Below are positions 25,505 through 33,367 of a DNA stretch of 64,000 bases, piece after piece. The position numbers and the translations under genes are program-made. Source of the stretch: Flavobacterium urocaniciphilum (GTDB taxonomy: Bacteria; Bacteroidota; Bacteroidia; Flavobacteriales; Flavobacteriaceae); the NCBI RefSeq assembly GCF_900110615.1, contig NZ_FOEI01000008.1, positions 46,296 through 110,295 of the forward strand, in the 5' to 3' direction. Within the stretch, counting starts at the first letter, position 1. Each line of letters begins with the position of its first letter. The notes beneath the pieces were generated by a model that saw only the letters and a program-made list of their open reading frames with translations, did no database searches and was not told where the DNA came from.

Positions 25505-27061
25505 TTATACAGCTTTTAAAGATTCGTTAGTATCACTAAGCTGTTGAAAATCATTTATAAAATATCGTAATTCGTGTATTTCATAACCCGATGGGTAAAG
25601 TTTATCGTTTATTATTTTTACGGGTGTAAAGTTGAATTCATTTTTAACACACCAATGATATTGATTTTGAATGTGTTGGTTTACTAACATGTGTGGTGTT
25701 TCAGTATTCCATTTTCTTACCCAATTTTCTAATGTAAGTTTATTGATATGCCAATCGATTAACGCTTCTTGAGCCAATTTTGGATTTTGTTCATTTATAG
25801 TTAATAGATTTTCTACAACTATTTTATAAGGGTTGTCGTTATTATTAGCATTGATGTTAAAAAGAATGGTTAAGAATATTTTTTCTGGAAATTTTTGAAT
25901 AAGAGTATAAGCATCTTCAAATGCATTATGGCAATGTCCGCAACTTGGACTTAGTATTAATGTTAATTGCGTAATTGCTTTTTTGTTACCAAATGTGATC
26001 CCTTTTAGCTTTTCAAAATCATCATATTCTTCTATTTCTTCTGATAAAATTTCAAAAACTGTAAAGTTTCTTTTGAATTTATGTAAATGAATGTTTTCAG
26101 ATTCTAGCTTTGATTTTTTTTCAAATTGGGGTTTAAGAAATAGCCAAATCGAAGAAATGAAAATTGTAGTAACTAGAAAAACAGAAAAATTTTGTTTTAA
26201 AATACTTTCAAAATCATTAAAAAGAAAATAAAGTATACTTTGCGTAATAATTAATACACTTACAACTAAACATAATACGCACCATTTTTTCAACTCAAAT
26301 TTTTGTATCCAAATAGAATATAGAATTACAGGTAACGATACTACACTTACAAATCCTATAATGATACTTGAAGCATTTGGAAGTAGTACGTTTGCAATAA
26401 AACTAATTCCAAAAAACAGTATTGGTAAATCGGTAAAATTAATCAGGTAATTATTGTTGCTATTTTGCGATTTAATTACTGATGTACAGGATAAATTAGA
26501 ATTTGAATTGCAAAATTTAGCCGTAATACTGTTATTAATTCCGAATTTTTCTTGAAGAATAAAAAAGCTAATTATGATTCCAATCACACTTATAGCTAAA
26601 GTAAATACACTGTAAAAATTATGTTTATTGAAATAAATGGATAATGTAAGTAGCGCAAGAATTGGCAAACTGTATAAAAACCATGATGTGTTGTTTTTAG
26701 ATGTTATTTTAATATTAGTGTTAGGTTCGATGGCAATGATGATTCCTTCCCAGTTTTCTAAAAATTCAGAATAACTAATTTCAGATTTAACCAGAAGATC
26801 ATTTTCAAGTTTGATGCTTTCCTTGCTTTTATAAACTAAAACGATTTTCGATTTATAAATGGCTAAAAATTCTTTTGGAAGTTCCTCAATTTGTTCTTTT
26901 GGAATTTTTAATGCTACATTTTCAATAGAAAGTAAATTGAACGTATCGGTTATTGCAAACACACTTGGGTAGTTCGGATGTGATTGAAATAAATCTTCAA
27001 ACTCTTCCGTTTTTTCTTCATGTCGATTAAGAAGTAAATATTTTTTAACTAAATTTTTCAT
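25505..27061 (-). CDS. VKOR-thioredoxin-like disulfide oxidase with C39-like N-terminal domain
   Basis: 518 residues. Residues 1-110 resemble a C39 peptidase (SHPNYPSVFAITDTFNLLSI) but lack the catalytic Cys, so they may bind leaders rather than cut them. A four- to five-helix VKOR domain follows with two cysteine pairs, Cys184/Cys192 and the quinone-linked CVLC at 261-264. A further membrane helix leads to a thioredoxin-like domain with active site SPSCGHCHNAF (Cys374, Cys377). Together these can pass electrons from substrate thiols to quinone and so form disulfides. The frame extends to 27163, but the ATG at 27061 fits family starts (MKNLVKKYLLLN). It heads the precursor operon, so the Cys-rich peptides are the likely substrates. 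Confidence 0.88.
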   Translation of the reverse strand: MKNLVKKYLLLNRHEEKTEEFEDLFQSHPNYPSVFAITDTFNLLSIENVALKIPKEQIEELPKEFLAIYKSKIVLVYKSKESIKLENDLLVKSEISYSEFLENWEGIIIAIEPNTNIKITSKNNTSWFLYSLPILALLTLSIYFNKHNFYSVFTLAISVIGIIISFFILQEKFGINNSITAKFCNSNSNLSCTSVIKSQNSNNNYLINFTDLPILFFGISFIANVLLPNASSIIIGFVSVVSLPVILYSIWIQKFELKKWCVLCLVVSVLIITQSILYFLFNDFESILKQNFSVFLVTTIFISSIWLFLKPQFEKKSKLESENIHLHKFKRNFTVFEILSEEIEEYDDFEKLKGITFGNKKAITQLTLILSPSCGHCHNAFEDAYTLIQKFPEKIFLTILFNINANNNDNPYKIVVENLLTINEQNPKLAQEALIDWHINKLTLENWVRKWNTETPHMLVNQHIQNQYHWCVKNEFNFTPVKIINDKLYPSGYEIHELRYFINDFQQLSDTNESLKAV

Positions 27062-27274
27062 CAATAAATTTTTAATCGTTAGTTCATTTCTGACGCAAAG
27101 ATTTATTGATTTTTGAGGTAAAAAAAGCCTTAATTTCGACAATTTGTAAATTATAGCTCCCACAATTTATAAATAATCACAGGAAAAATACATTGTAAAT
27201 TAATGACAATCAGTTAAATATAAATTATTGATTGTCCCTGAAGTTAGAATTCAAATTTGAAGGATATAAAAATG

Positions 27275-27282
27275 TAATTTTG
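27275..27282 (+). promoter_or_regulatory. -7 promoter motif for the small Gly-rich precursor gene
   Basis: TAATTTTG matches TANNTTTG, 24 bases before the ATG at 27307. A TTTG lies 15 bases upstream, closer than usual. Confidence 0.5.
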
Positions 27283-27306
27283 AAATGTTAACAATAAAAA
27301 ATACTT

Positions 27307-27579
27307 ATGAAAACCTTAAAATCAACTTTAGAAAGTTTTAAAGAAAATGAATTATCTGCTAAACATAAAATAAATGTTTATGGTGGAATTGCAGATGGTG
27401 GAACAATTCCAGTTCCTGGTGATGAATTAATAGAAGATCCAATTTATGATGATAATGGTGATCCTGTAAATAATGGAACAGGTCCAAGATCTGGCGGAGG
27501 TTCTTCATCTTCTACTACTGGTGCAACTCTTGGAAATGATAATACTTCAGGAACTACAGTTATAACATTAGGTAAATAA
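27307..27579 (+). CDS. Cysteine-free GG-leader peptide precursor-like protein
   Basis: 90 residues. The N-terminus MKTLKSTLESFKENELSAKH, ending VYGG near residue 27, looks like the GG-type leader common to Bacteroidota natural-product precursors. The rest is acidic then Gly/Ser/Thr-rich (SGGGSSSSTTGATLGNDN) with no cysteine. It is read opposite to the precursor operon and ends one base before the regulator gene. It may be a separate substrate of the same transporter or a signal for the regulator; both are inference. It could also be a plain secreted hypothetical. Confidence 0.65.
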   Translation: MKTLKSTLESFKENELSAKHKINVYGGIADGGTIPVPGDELIEDPIYDDNGDPVNNGTGPRSGGGSSSSTTGATLGNDNTSGTTVITLGK

Positions 27580-29322
27580 TTAATTTGATATGGAAATTTT
27601 TGAATCCATATCTGAATTTAATTTTTCTGCAAATTTAACAGGACTTAGTCCTGTTTTTTTTGTGAATAACTTAGTAAATGAAGTGGCATTTTTATATCCT
27701 ACACTTTCAGCTATGGCTTGAGTAGAATATTTTCTATACGATTTGTTTGTTATCATTTCATTAATAACATAATTGATTTTTAGTTCATTAGCATATTCAC
27801 TAAACGTTTTTCCAAATCGTTTGTTTACAATGTAAGATAAATAGGTAGTGTTTGTTTTTATTTTTTTGGCCGCAAATTGTAAGGTAAAATCCTGATTTAA
27901 AAACACTTTTTGTTCTTCTAATTTTAGAAGTTTTTCAAATAGTAGATTTTCTTTTTCTTCATCTAAATTCAAATTAGAATTTTTTTCTTCTTTAGTTTTT
28001 TCAATTGGAATTACTTGATTTAATTTCTCATTATATTCATTGATAATGGATTTGTATTTCAATTCCGTACTTTTATTTTTCTTTCTACTTTTAATATAAA
28101 AGTAAATTAATAATGCAATTATTCCGATAGAAAAATAAATGGAGTATTTTTTAAAAAAAACAGCAGTTGAATATTTTTCTCTCATTAATTCCATTTCTTT
28201 TTTCAAAGTTTTAGAATTTTGTACCTGATTAATATCTTGAATTTGATGAATCATGTCTTCTTCATTTTTTTCAAAATATTCCAAATAGATATTAGCGTGA
28301 TTTAATGAGTTTTCTTGATCATTAAAACTTTCATATATTTTTGATTGATAATAATTCGAATATATAAAATCAGTGATATTTGACTGGTTTGCTTGGTATA
28401 TTGAATCAGTTTTTTGAAAATAAACTAATGCTTTTGAATATTTTTTCTGTGTAAAATAGAAGTGACCTAAATTGTATATTGCAATATTTTGTTCTTGATT
28501 TAAATTGTTTTCTTTTGCGTCTGTTAAAACCGATTGATAGGCTTTCTCTGTTTCTTTAATTTGATTTTTATATAAATAAATGTTCGCTAAATTTAATTCT
28601 GCCGCAATTTTGTTTTTAGTGTTTTCATATGAAAACATGATGGTTTTTTTATAATAATAAAAAGCAGAATCTAAATACATCTTGTTTTTTTTGTTTTCAT
28701 TTTCAAACATCGATTCATAGAAACTGCCCACATTTAAATAAACTGTGCTTTTATTTAAATTAAATTGTTCAATAGTGTAAAGTGATTTGTTTTTTTCGAT
28801 TAAACGTTCTGAATTTAGACCTTTTTTAATCGCGGTTCTATAGTTTCCAATTTCACCATTAATTAATGCGGTATTAATATTGAATTTTACCAATTGAATG
28901 ATGTCATTCACTTCAGCTGAATATTTTTCTCCAGTTTGATATTTTATTAACGCTTCTTTATAATTTTTTCTTTTCCAATCAGACAATCCTCCATAATTGT
29001 ATAAATAAGCCATGTTTTTAGTTCGTTCAATACTCTTTGGAGCTTGATTTATTAATAGTAAAGATTCTTTAAAACATTTTTTAGAATTAATACTATCGTA
29101 ATTTAATTGATATAGATAACCTTGAGCGCCTTTTGAAAAAGCTCTGTGTATATAGTTGTCCGATTGGTATAATTTTTTTGTAAGAATGAAAGCACTGTCA
29201 ATATTTTGTGCACTCAATACTCTAATTTTATCTTGAAGACTATGAAACGTTTCTTCACTTATTTTATTTTGAGCATTTGTAGTAGAAAATATAAGTAAAA
29301 GTAAAAATATGCAGTTTTTCAT
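27580..29322 (-). CDS. TPR-containing membrane regulator with AraC-type DNA-binding domain
   Basis: 580 residues. Signal-type N-terminus (MKNCIFLLLLIFSTTNAQ), a periplasmic TPR region (about 20-365), one membrane helix (about 385-405, YFSIGIIALLIYFYI), a coiled stretch and a C-terminal AraC helix-turn-helix domain (KKIKTNTTYLSYIVNKRFGK; IAESVGYKNATSFTKLFTKK; TGLSPVKFAEKL). It can sense outside the cytoplasm and act on DNA directly. Placed between the precursor operon and the oxidase paralogue, it is the natural candidate regulator of the peptide cluster. Confidence 0.88.
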   Translation of the reverse strand: MKNCIFLLLLIFSTTNAQNKISEETFHSLQDKIRVLSAQNIDSAFILTKKLYQSDNYIHRAFSKGAQGYLYQLNYDSINSKKCFKESLLLINQAPKSIERTKNMAYLYNYGGLSDWKRKNYKEALIKYQTGEKYSAEVNDIIQLVKFNINTALINGEIGNYRTAIKKGLNSERLIEKNKSLYTIEQFNLNKSTVYLNVGSFYESMFENENKKNKMYLDSAFYYYKKTIMFSYENTKNKIAAELNLANIYLYKNQIKETEKAYQSVLTDAKENNLNQEQNIAIYNLGHFYFTQKKYSKALVYFQKTDSIYQANQSNITDFIYSNYYQSKIYESFNDQENSLNHANIYLEYFEKNEEDMIHQIQDINQVQNSKTLKKEMELMREKYSTAVFFKKYSIYFSIGIIALLIYFYIKSRKKNKSTELKYKSIINEYNEKLNQVIPIEKTKEEKNSNLNLDEEKENLLFEKLLKLEEQKVFLNQDFTLQFAAKKIKTNTTYLSYIVNKRFGKTFSEYANELKINYVINEMITNKSYRKYSTQAIAESVGYKNATSFTKLFTKKTGLSPVKFAEKLNSDMDSKISISN

Positions 29323-29434
29323 GTTAAAAATTTGAGCAAAAATACATTTTATTGTAGTTATTTATTCCTTTTTGAAGATATTTAACGAATGTTTAGAAAT
29401 TTTATTTTATTTGAAGTTTATTTTATTTCATAAA

Positions 29435-29470
29435 AAAACAGCAATTATAAATTTATATAATTACTGTTTT
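29435..29470. terminator. Hairpin terminator between regulator and oxidase paralogue
   Basis: A 15-bp stem with one G-T mismatch (AAAACAGCAATTATA with TATAATTACTGTTTT) and a 6-base loop, flanked by A- and T-runs. It lies downstream of the gene at 29574-30395. The rest of the 29323-29573 gap holds a second weak stem, CCACGAA/TTCGTGG. Confidence 0.65.
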
Positions 29471-29573
29471 CGGTTGGCAATTTATAGTCCACGAAGGCCA
29501 ACTTAATGGATTTTTTCGTGTGTTTTTTCGTGGAAGATGTTACTTTTTCGAGGCGATTACTTTTTTTTTATAG

Positions 29574-30395
29574 TTACACAGCATGAAGTGTATTTTCCAA
29601 TTCATATTCTTCTTGAAAATCTTTTATAAAATATTTTATATCGTTTATTTCATATTCTTCAGGAAATAAATTTCCATTGATGATTTTTACAGATTGGTTA
29701 TAAAACTCATTTTTAGTACACCAATAATGTTGATTGTCTAATTCTTTATTGTTTAATAAATGCGGAGTTTCCACATGCCATTTTTGTAACCAAATTTCAG
29801 TATTCAAATTATTAATGAACCAATCAATTAATGCATTTTTAGCTCTTTCTGGATTCTGTTCATTTAAAGCCAAAATTGTTGCTGCAAAATTTGCTTTTGA
29901 ATTTTTAGAATGTGTATTAAAAAGAATGTTTATCTGAATTTTATCCGAAAGATTTAAATACAATTCATAGGCTTCTTTAAAATCATTTCGACAGGTTTCA
30001 CTTTCTGGATTAATAATTAATGTAAATTGAGTTGTTGTGTTTTTATTTCCAAATTGTATTCCTTTTAGTGATTCAAAACCGTCATATTCTTCTAAGCTTT
30101 TACAATGAAACTGAAAAAAATTAAAATTTCTTTTAAAATGGTTTAATTCCTGTATTTCTTTTTTATAGCTATTGTTCTTTTCTAAAATTTGTTTCACAAA
30201 AATCCAAAAGGTTGTCACTAAAAAAGTTGAAAATAAAAACCAATAATTGTTAAGGAAACTGATTTGTATATTCATCCAATTAAACAATACAAATTGTAAA
30301 ATGATAATAGTTGAAATAATACTATACCAAATGGTCCAATTTTTAGGCTGAACTGTTTGTGTTTTGGTAATGTACTTTTTTAAAAGATAAACCAT
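29574..30395 (-). CDS. Redox-inactive, internally deleted paralogue of the VKOR-thioredoxin oxidase
   Basis: 273 residues that align with the oxidase at 25505-27061 at both ends: an opening VYLLKKY, then membrane helices, FKRNF and GIQFGNKNTTTQFTLI, through to the C-terminal WHVETPHLLNN and HYWCTKNEF. The C39-like domain and most of the VKOR domain are missing. The VKOR CxxC (WCVLC) is replaced by WTIWY (20-24), and the thioredoxin CGHC by SETC (132-135). It cannot do the same chemistry. The frame is intact, so it may be a leader-binding, partner or regulatory subunit, or a gene in decay. It is transcribed towards the regulator. Confidence 0.75.
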   Translation of the reverse strand: MVYLLKKYITKTQTVQPKNWTIWYSIISTIIILQFVLFNWMNIQISFLNNYWFLFSTFLVTTFWIFVKQILEKNNSYKKEIQELNHFKRNFNFFQFHCKSLEEYDGFESLKGIQFGNKNTTTQFTLIINPESETCRNDFKEAYELYLNLSDKIQINILFNTHSKNSKANFAATILALNEQNPERAKNALIDWFINNLNTEIWLQKWHVETPHLLNNKELDNQHYWCTKNEFYNQSVKIINGNLFPEEYEINDIKYFIKDFQEEYELENTLHAV

Positions 30396-30831
30396 GGCCT
30401 AAATTGCTTTTTTTTAATCTTATCATCCGTTTTGAAGAATAAGATTGTTTTTTGTGTTGTAGAAATTTATTAAAAGCAGCTTTTTTGTTAGATTTCTATT
30501 GAAATTAAAGCAATATTAAGCTTTAAAAATTAAAGACAATTACGGCTTTTCCGTAATCAATACTATTTATTTTTTTGTATGAGGTTAACAAAAAGTGTGT
30601 TTTATTGACTCGTATATTATTAATTTAACATTACATTATTTTTGTAAAACACAACCCAAAAGATTATGTTTTTTAACGTTTGTTATTTAATAAAATCTAA
30701 CAAATCAATTCGATTTTGTTAAAAAATAATTACTTTTGCAATTCAAAAAGGAAAATGATTTTTAATTAATTAGATTCGCTTTTCGGATTTATTTTAAAAT
30801 TCAATTATTAATACAACAATAACAAAATTAT
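30396..30831. other. 436-bp intergenic region between peptide cluster and acyl-CoA dehydrogenase
   Basis: Very AT-rich with no convincing ORF or RNA gene. It contains a short stem ATTACGG/CCGTAAT near 30540-30557 and two TANNTTTG matches on the plus strand: TATTTTTG at about 30638-30645 and TACTTTTG at about 30732-30739. The second lies about 95 bases before the dehydrogenase ATG and is the better promoter candidate. It probably holds divergent promoters and marks the edge of the accessory region. Confidence 0.5.
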
Positions 30832-32010
30832 ATGAAACCAGATTTATTTCAATCGCCTGATTACTACTTGTTAGACGATTTATTATCAGAAGAGCATAAA
30901 TTAGTACGTGATGCTGCAAGAGCATGGGTAAAAAAAGAAGTTTCTCCAATCATTGAAGAATATGCTCAACGTGCCGAATTTCCTAAGCAAATTGTTAAAG
31001 GTTTAGGTGAAATTGGTGGTTTCGGTCCATATATTCCTGTAGAATATGGTGGTGCTGGTTTAGATCAAATTTCTTACGGTTTAATCATGCAAGAAATTGA
31101 AAGAGGTGATTCTGGTGTTCGTTCAACTTCATCAGTACAATCTTCTTTAGTAATGTATCCAATTTGGAAATACGGAAACGAAGAACAAAGAATGAAATAT
31201 TTACCAAAATTAGCTACCGGAGAATGGATTGGTTGTTTTGGTTTAACGGAACCTGATTTCGGTTCAAACCCAGGTGGAATGGTAACTAATTTTAAAGATA
31301 TGGGTGATCATTATCTTTTAAATGGTGCTAAAATGTGGATTTCTAATGCCCCATTCGCAGATATCGCTGTAGTTTGGGCTAAAAACGAGGAAGGAAGAAT
31401 TCACGGTTTAATCGTAGAAAGAGGAATGGAAGGTTTCTCAACTCCAGAAACTCATAACAAATGGTCGTTACGTGCTTCTGCAACAGGTGAATTAATTTTT
31501 GATAACGTAAAAGTTCCTAAAGAAAACTTATTACCAAACAAATCTGGTTTAGGTGCACCTCTAGGATGTTTAGATTCTGCTCGTTACGGAATTGCTTGGG
31601 GAGCAATTGGTGCAGCTATGGATTGTTACGATACGGCTTTAAGATATTCTAAAGAACGTATTCAATTCGACAAACCAATTGGAGCTACGCAATTACAACA
31701 AAAGAAATTAGCGGAAATGATTACAGAAATCACAAAAGCACAATTATTAACTTGGAGATTAGGTGTGTTAAGAAATGAAGGTAGAGCAACTTCTGCACAA
31801 ATTTCTATGGCAAAAAGAAATAACGTAAACATGGCAATTGAAATTGCTCGTGAAGCGCGTCAAATGTTAGGTGGAATGGGTATTACAGGTGAATATTCAA
31901 TCATGAGACATATGATGAACTTAGAATCTGTAATTACTTATGAAGGAACGCATGATATCCATTTATTAATTACAGGAATGGATGTAACAGGTTTCGCTGC
32001 ATTTAAATAA
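30832..32010 (+). CDS. Glutaryl-CoA dehydrogenase-type acyl-CoA dehydrogenase
   Basis: 392-residue FAD enzyme. Family motifs: GCFGLTEPDFGSNPGGM (FAD/substrate binding), LNGAKMWISNAPFADIAVVW, RIQFDKPIGATQLQQKKLAE, and the C-terminal LGGMGITGEYSIMRHMMNLE followed by TYEGTHDIHLLI with catalytic Glu near residue 371. The TEPDFGSNPGGM and YEGTHDIH patterns match glutaryl-CoA dehydrogenase, which oxidises and decarboxylates glutaryl-CoA to crotonyl-CoA in lysine/tryptophan breakdown. A single-gene unit closed by a terminator. A general short-chain acyl-CoA dehydrogenase role is the alternative. Confidence 0.85.
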   Translation: MKPDLFQSPDYYLLDDLLSEEHKLVRDAARAWVKKEVSPIIEEYAQRAEFPKQIVKGLGEIGGFGPYIPVEYGGAGLDQISYGLIMQEIERGDSGVRSTSSVQSSLVMYPIWKYGNEEQRMKYLPKLATGEWIGCFGLTEPDFGSNPGGMVTNFKDMGDHYLLNGAKMWISNAPFADIAVVWAKNEEGRIHGLIVERGMEGFSTPETHNKWSLRASATGELIFDNVKVPKENLLPNKSGLGAPLGCLDSARYGIAWGAIGAAMDCYDTALRYSKERIQFDKPIGATQLQQKKLAEMITEITKAQLLTWRLGVLRNEGRATSAQISMAKRNNVNMAIEIAREARQMLGGMGITGEYSIMRHMMNLESVITYEGTHDIHLLITGMDVTGFAAFK

Positions 32011-32035
32011 TATCATAATAGATAAAAGTTATACA

Positions 32036-32065
32036 AAATGCTTCTCTAGTTGGAGAAGCATTTTT
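32036..32065 (+). terminator. Terminator after the acyl-CoA dehydrogenase gene
   Basis: AAATGCTTCTC pairs with GAGAAGCATTT around a 6-base loop and is followed by a T-rich tract. Confidence 0.85.
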
Positions 32066-32126
32066 ATTTTTGTAAATCTGAAACCCAAAAAATTACGTAA
32101 GTAATTAAAGAATTATTAAAAAAAGA

Positions 32127-32912
32127 ATGATAATGAATACTCAAACTGTACAACATACTATTGAAGATTTAAAACAACAATTATTAAACCATCCGTTATA
32201 TAAAAATGTAACTTCTATTGATGATTTACATGTTTTTTTAGAATATCACATTTTTGCTGTTTGGGATTTTATGTCTTTGCTAAAAGGTTTACAAATCCAT
32301 TTAACTTCCGTTTCTATTCCATGGAAACCGGTTGGAAATCCAGAAATTCGTTATTTGATTAACGAAATTGTAGTAGCTGAAGAAACAGACATTGCTTTTG
32401 ATGGAAGTCGTCAAAGTCATTTTGAAATGTATATTGACGCTATGAATGAATGTGGTGCTACAACAAATCATATTTTTGAGTTTTTAGAAAATGTAGAGAA
32501 AACTAAAAATATTTTCGTTTCAATTAAAGCGTCAAATTTACCTGATGAAGTAAAAGACTTTTTAACCTATACTTTTACAATTGTAGAAGAAGGAAAACCG
32601 CATAAAATAGCTTCCGCTTTTACTTTTGGAAGAGAAGATTTAATTCCGAATATGTTCACGGAAATATTAAGAAACTTCCAAGATAATTTCCCAAGTGTAA
32701 ATTTATCAAAGTTGATTTATTATTTCGAAAGACACATCGAATTAGATGCCGATGAGCACGGACCAATGGCTATGAAAATGATTGATGAGCTTTGTGAAAA
32801 TGACGATAAAAAATGGCATGAAGTAGAAGAAGTAGCCGTTAAAGCTTTAGAAATGCGAATCAAATTATGGGATGCAATCAATGCTTGTTTAGAAGCTAAG
32901 TTTGTCAATTAA
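32127..32912 (+). CDS. DUF3050 family protein
   Basis: 261 residues matching DUF3050, a family predicted to have a heme-oxygenase-like all-helical fold: LNHPLYKNVTSIDDLHVFLE, HIFAVWDFMSLLKGLQ, and IYYFERHIELDADEHGPMAM with several conserved His and Glu residues that could bind metal. Biochemical role is unknown. An ATG at 32133 is an equally good start. It is followed 17 bases later by the aspartyl protease-like gene, suggesting an operon. Confidence 0.85.
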   Translation: MIMNTQTVQHTIEDLKQQLLNHPLYKNVTSIDDLHVFLEYHIFAVWDFMSLLKGLQIHLTSVSIPWKPVGNPEIRYLINEIVVAEETDIAFDGSRQSHFEMYIDAMNECGATTNHIFEFLENVEKTKNIFVSIKASNLPDEVKDFLTYTFTIVEEGKPHKIASAFTFGREDLIPNMFTEILRNFQDNFPSVNLSKLIYYFERHIELDADEHGPMAMKMIDELCENDDKKWHEVEEVAVKALEMRIKLWDAINACLEAKFVN

Positions 32913-32929
32913 ACAACCATTAAGTCGAT

Positions 32930-33367
32930 ATGACCGAACTAAAATCCTTTCTTGAAAATAAAAAATACAAGAAAATAAAATTCAAAATCCTTAAAACACA
33001 GCATTTACTTATTAAAGCAAAAGTAAATGCTGTGCAAGGTTTGTTTATTTTAGATACGGGTGCTTCTAACAGTTGCTTAGGCTTTGAAGCTGTGGAAAAA
33101 TTTAATTTGCAAACTCAACATTCATCTACTTTTGCAGCAAGTGCTAGTTCCAATGATATGTTTACCAAAGCTTCTACTGGAAATGCTATTCAATTGTCTA
33201 CTTGGAAACGTAAAGATTTTTCTTTTATACTTTTCGATTTAACTACTGTAAATGCTGCCTTATCGAATTTTGGTATCAAAGAAGTCGACGGAATAATCGG
33301 TGCTGATGTTTTACTTCAAGGAAAAGCCATTATTGATTATCCGAATCAGTATTTGTATCTGCTATAG
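32930..33367 (+). CDS. Retropepsin-like aspartyl protease
   Basis: 145 residues with one aspartic-protease half: FILDTGASNSCLGF holds the catalytic DTGA and GIIGADVLLQGKAIIDY the flap-side hydrophobic Gly motif, so the active enzyme would be a dimer. No signal peptide or membrane anchor is seen, unlike many bacterial members, so it is probably cytosolic. Substrate unknown. Its last 38 bases overlap the 3' end of the convergent MFS gene. Confidence 0.82.
   Translation: MTELKSFLENKKYKKIKFKILKTQHLLIKAKVNAVQGLFILDTGASNSCLGFEAVEKFNLQTQHSSTFAASASSNDMFTKASTGNAIQLSTWKRKDFSFILFDLTTVNAALSNFGIKEVDGIIGADVLLQGKAIIDYPNQYLYLL

Noticed and set aside
27062..27163. Longer N-terminus (34 extra residues) for the VKOR-thioredoxin protein
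   Set aside because: The added residues do not resemble the family, a promoter-like TTTGC falls inside them, and ATG 27061 gives the expected MKNLVKKY start.
20920..30395. Lanthipeptide or sactipeptide biosynthesis
   Set aside because: No LanB/LanC/LanM, radical SAM or YcaO-like gene is present; the even cysteine counts and the VKOR oxidase fit disulfides better.
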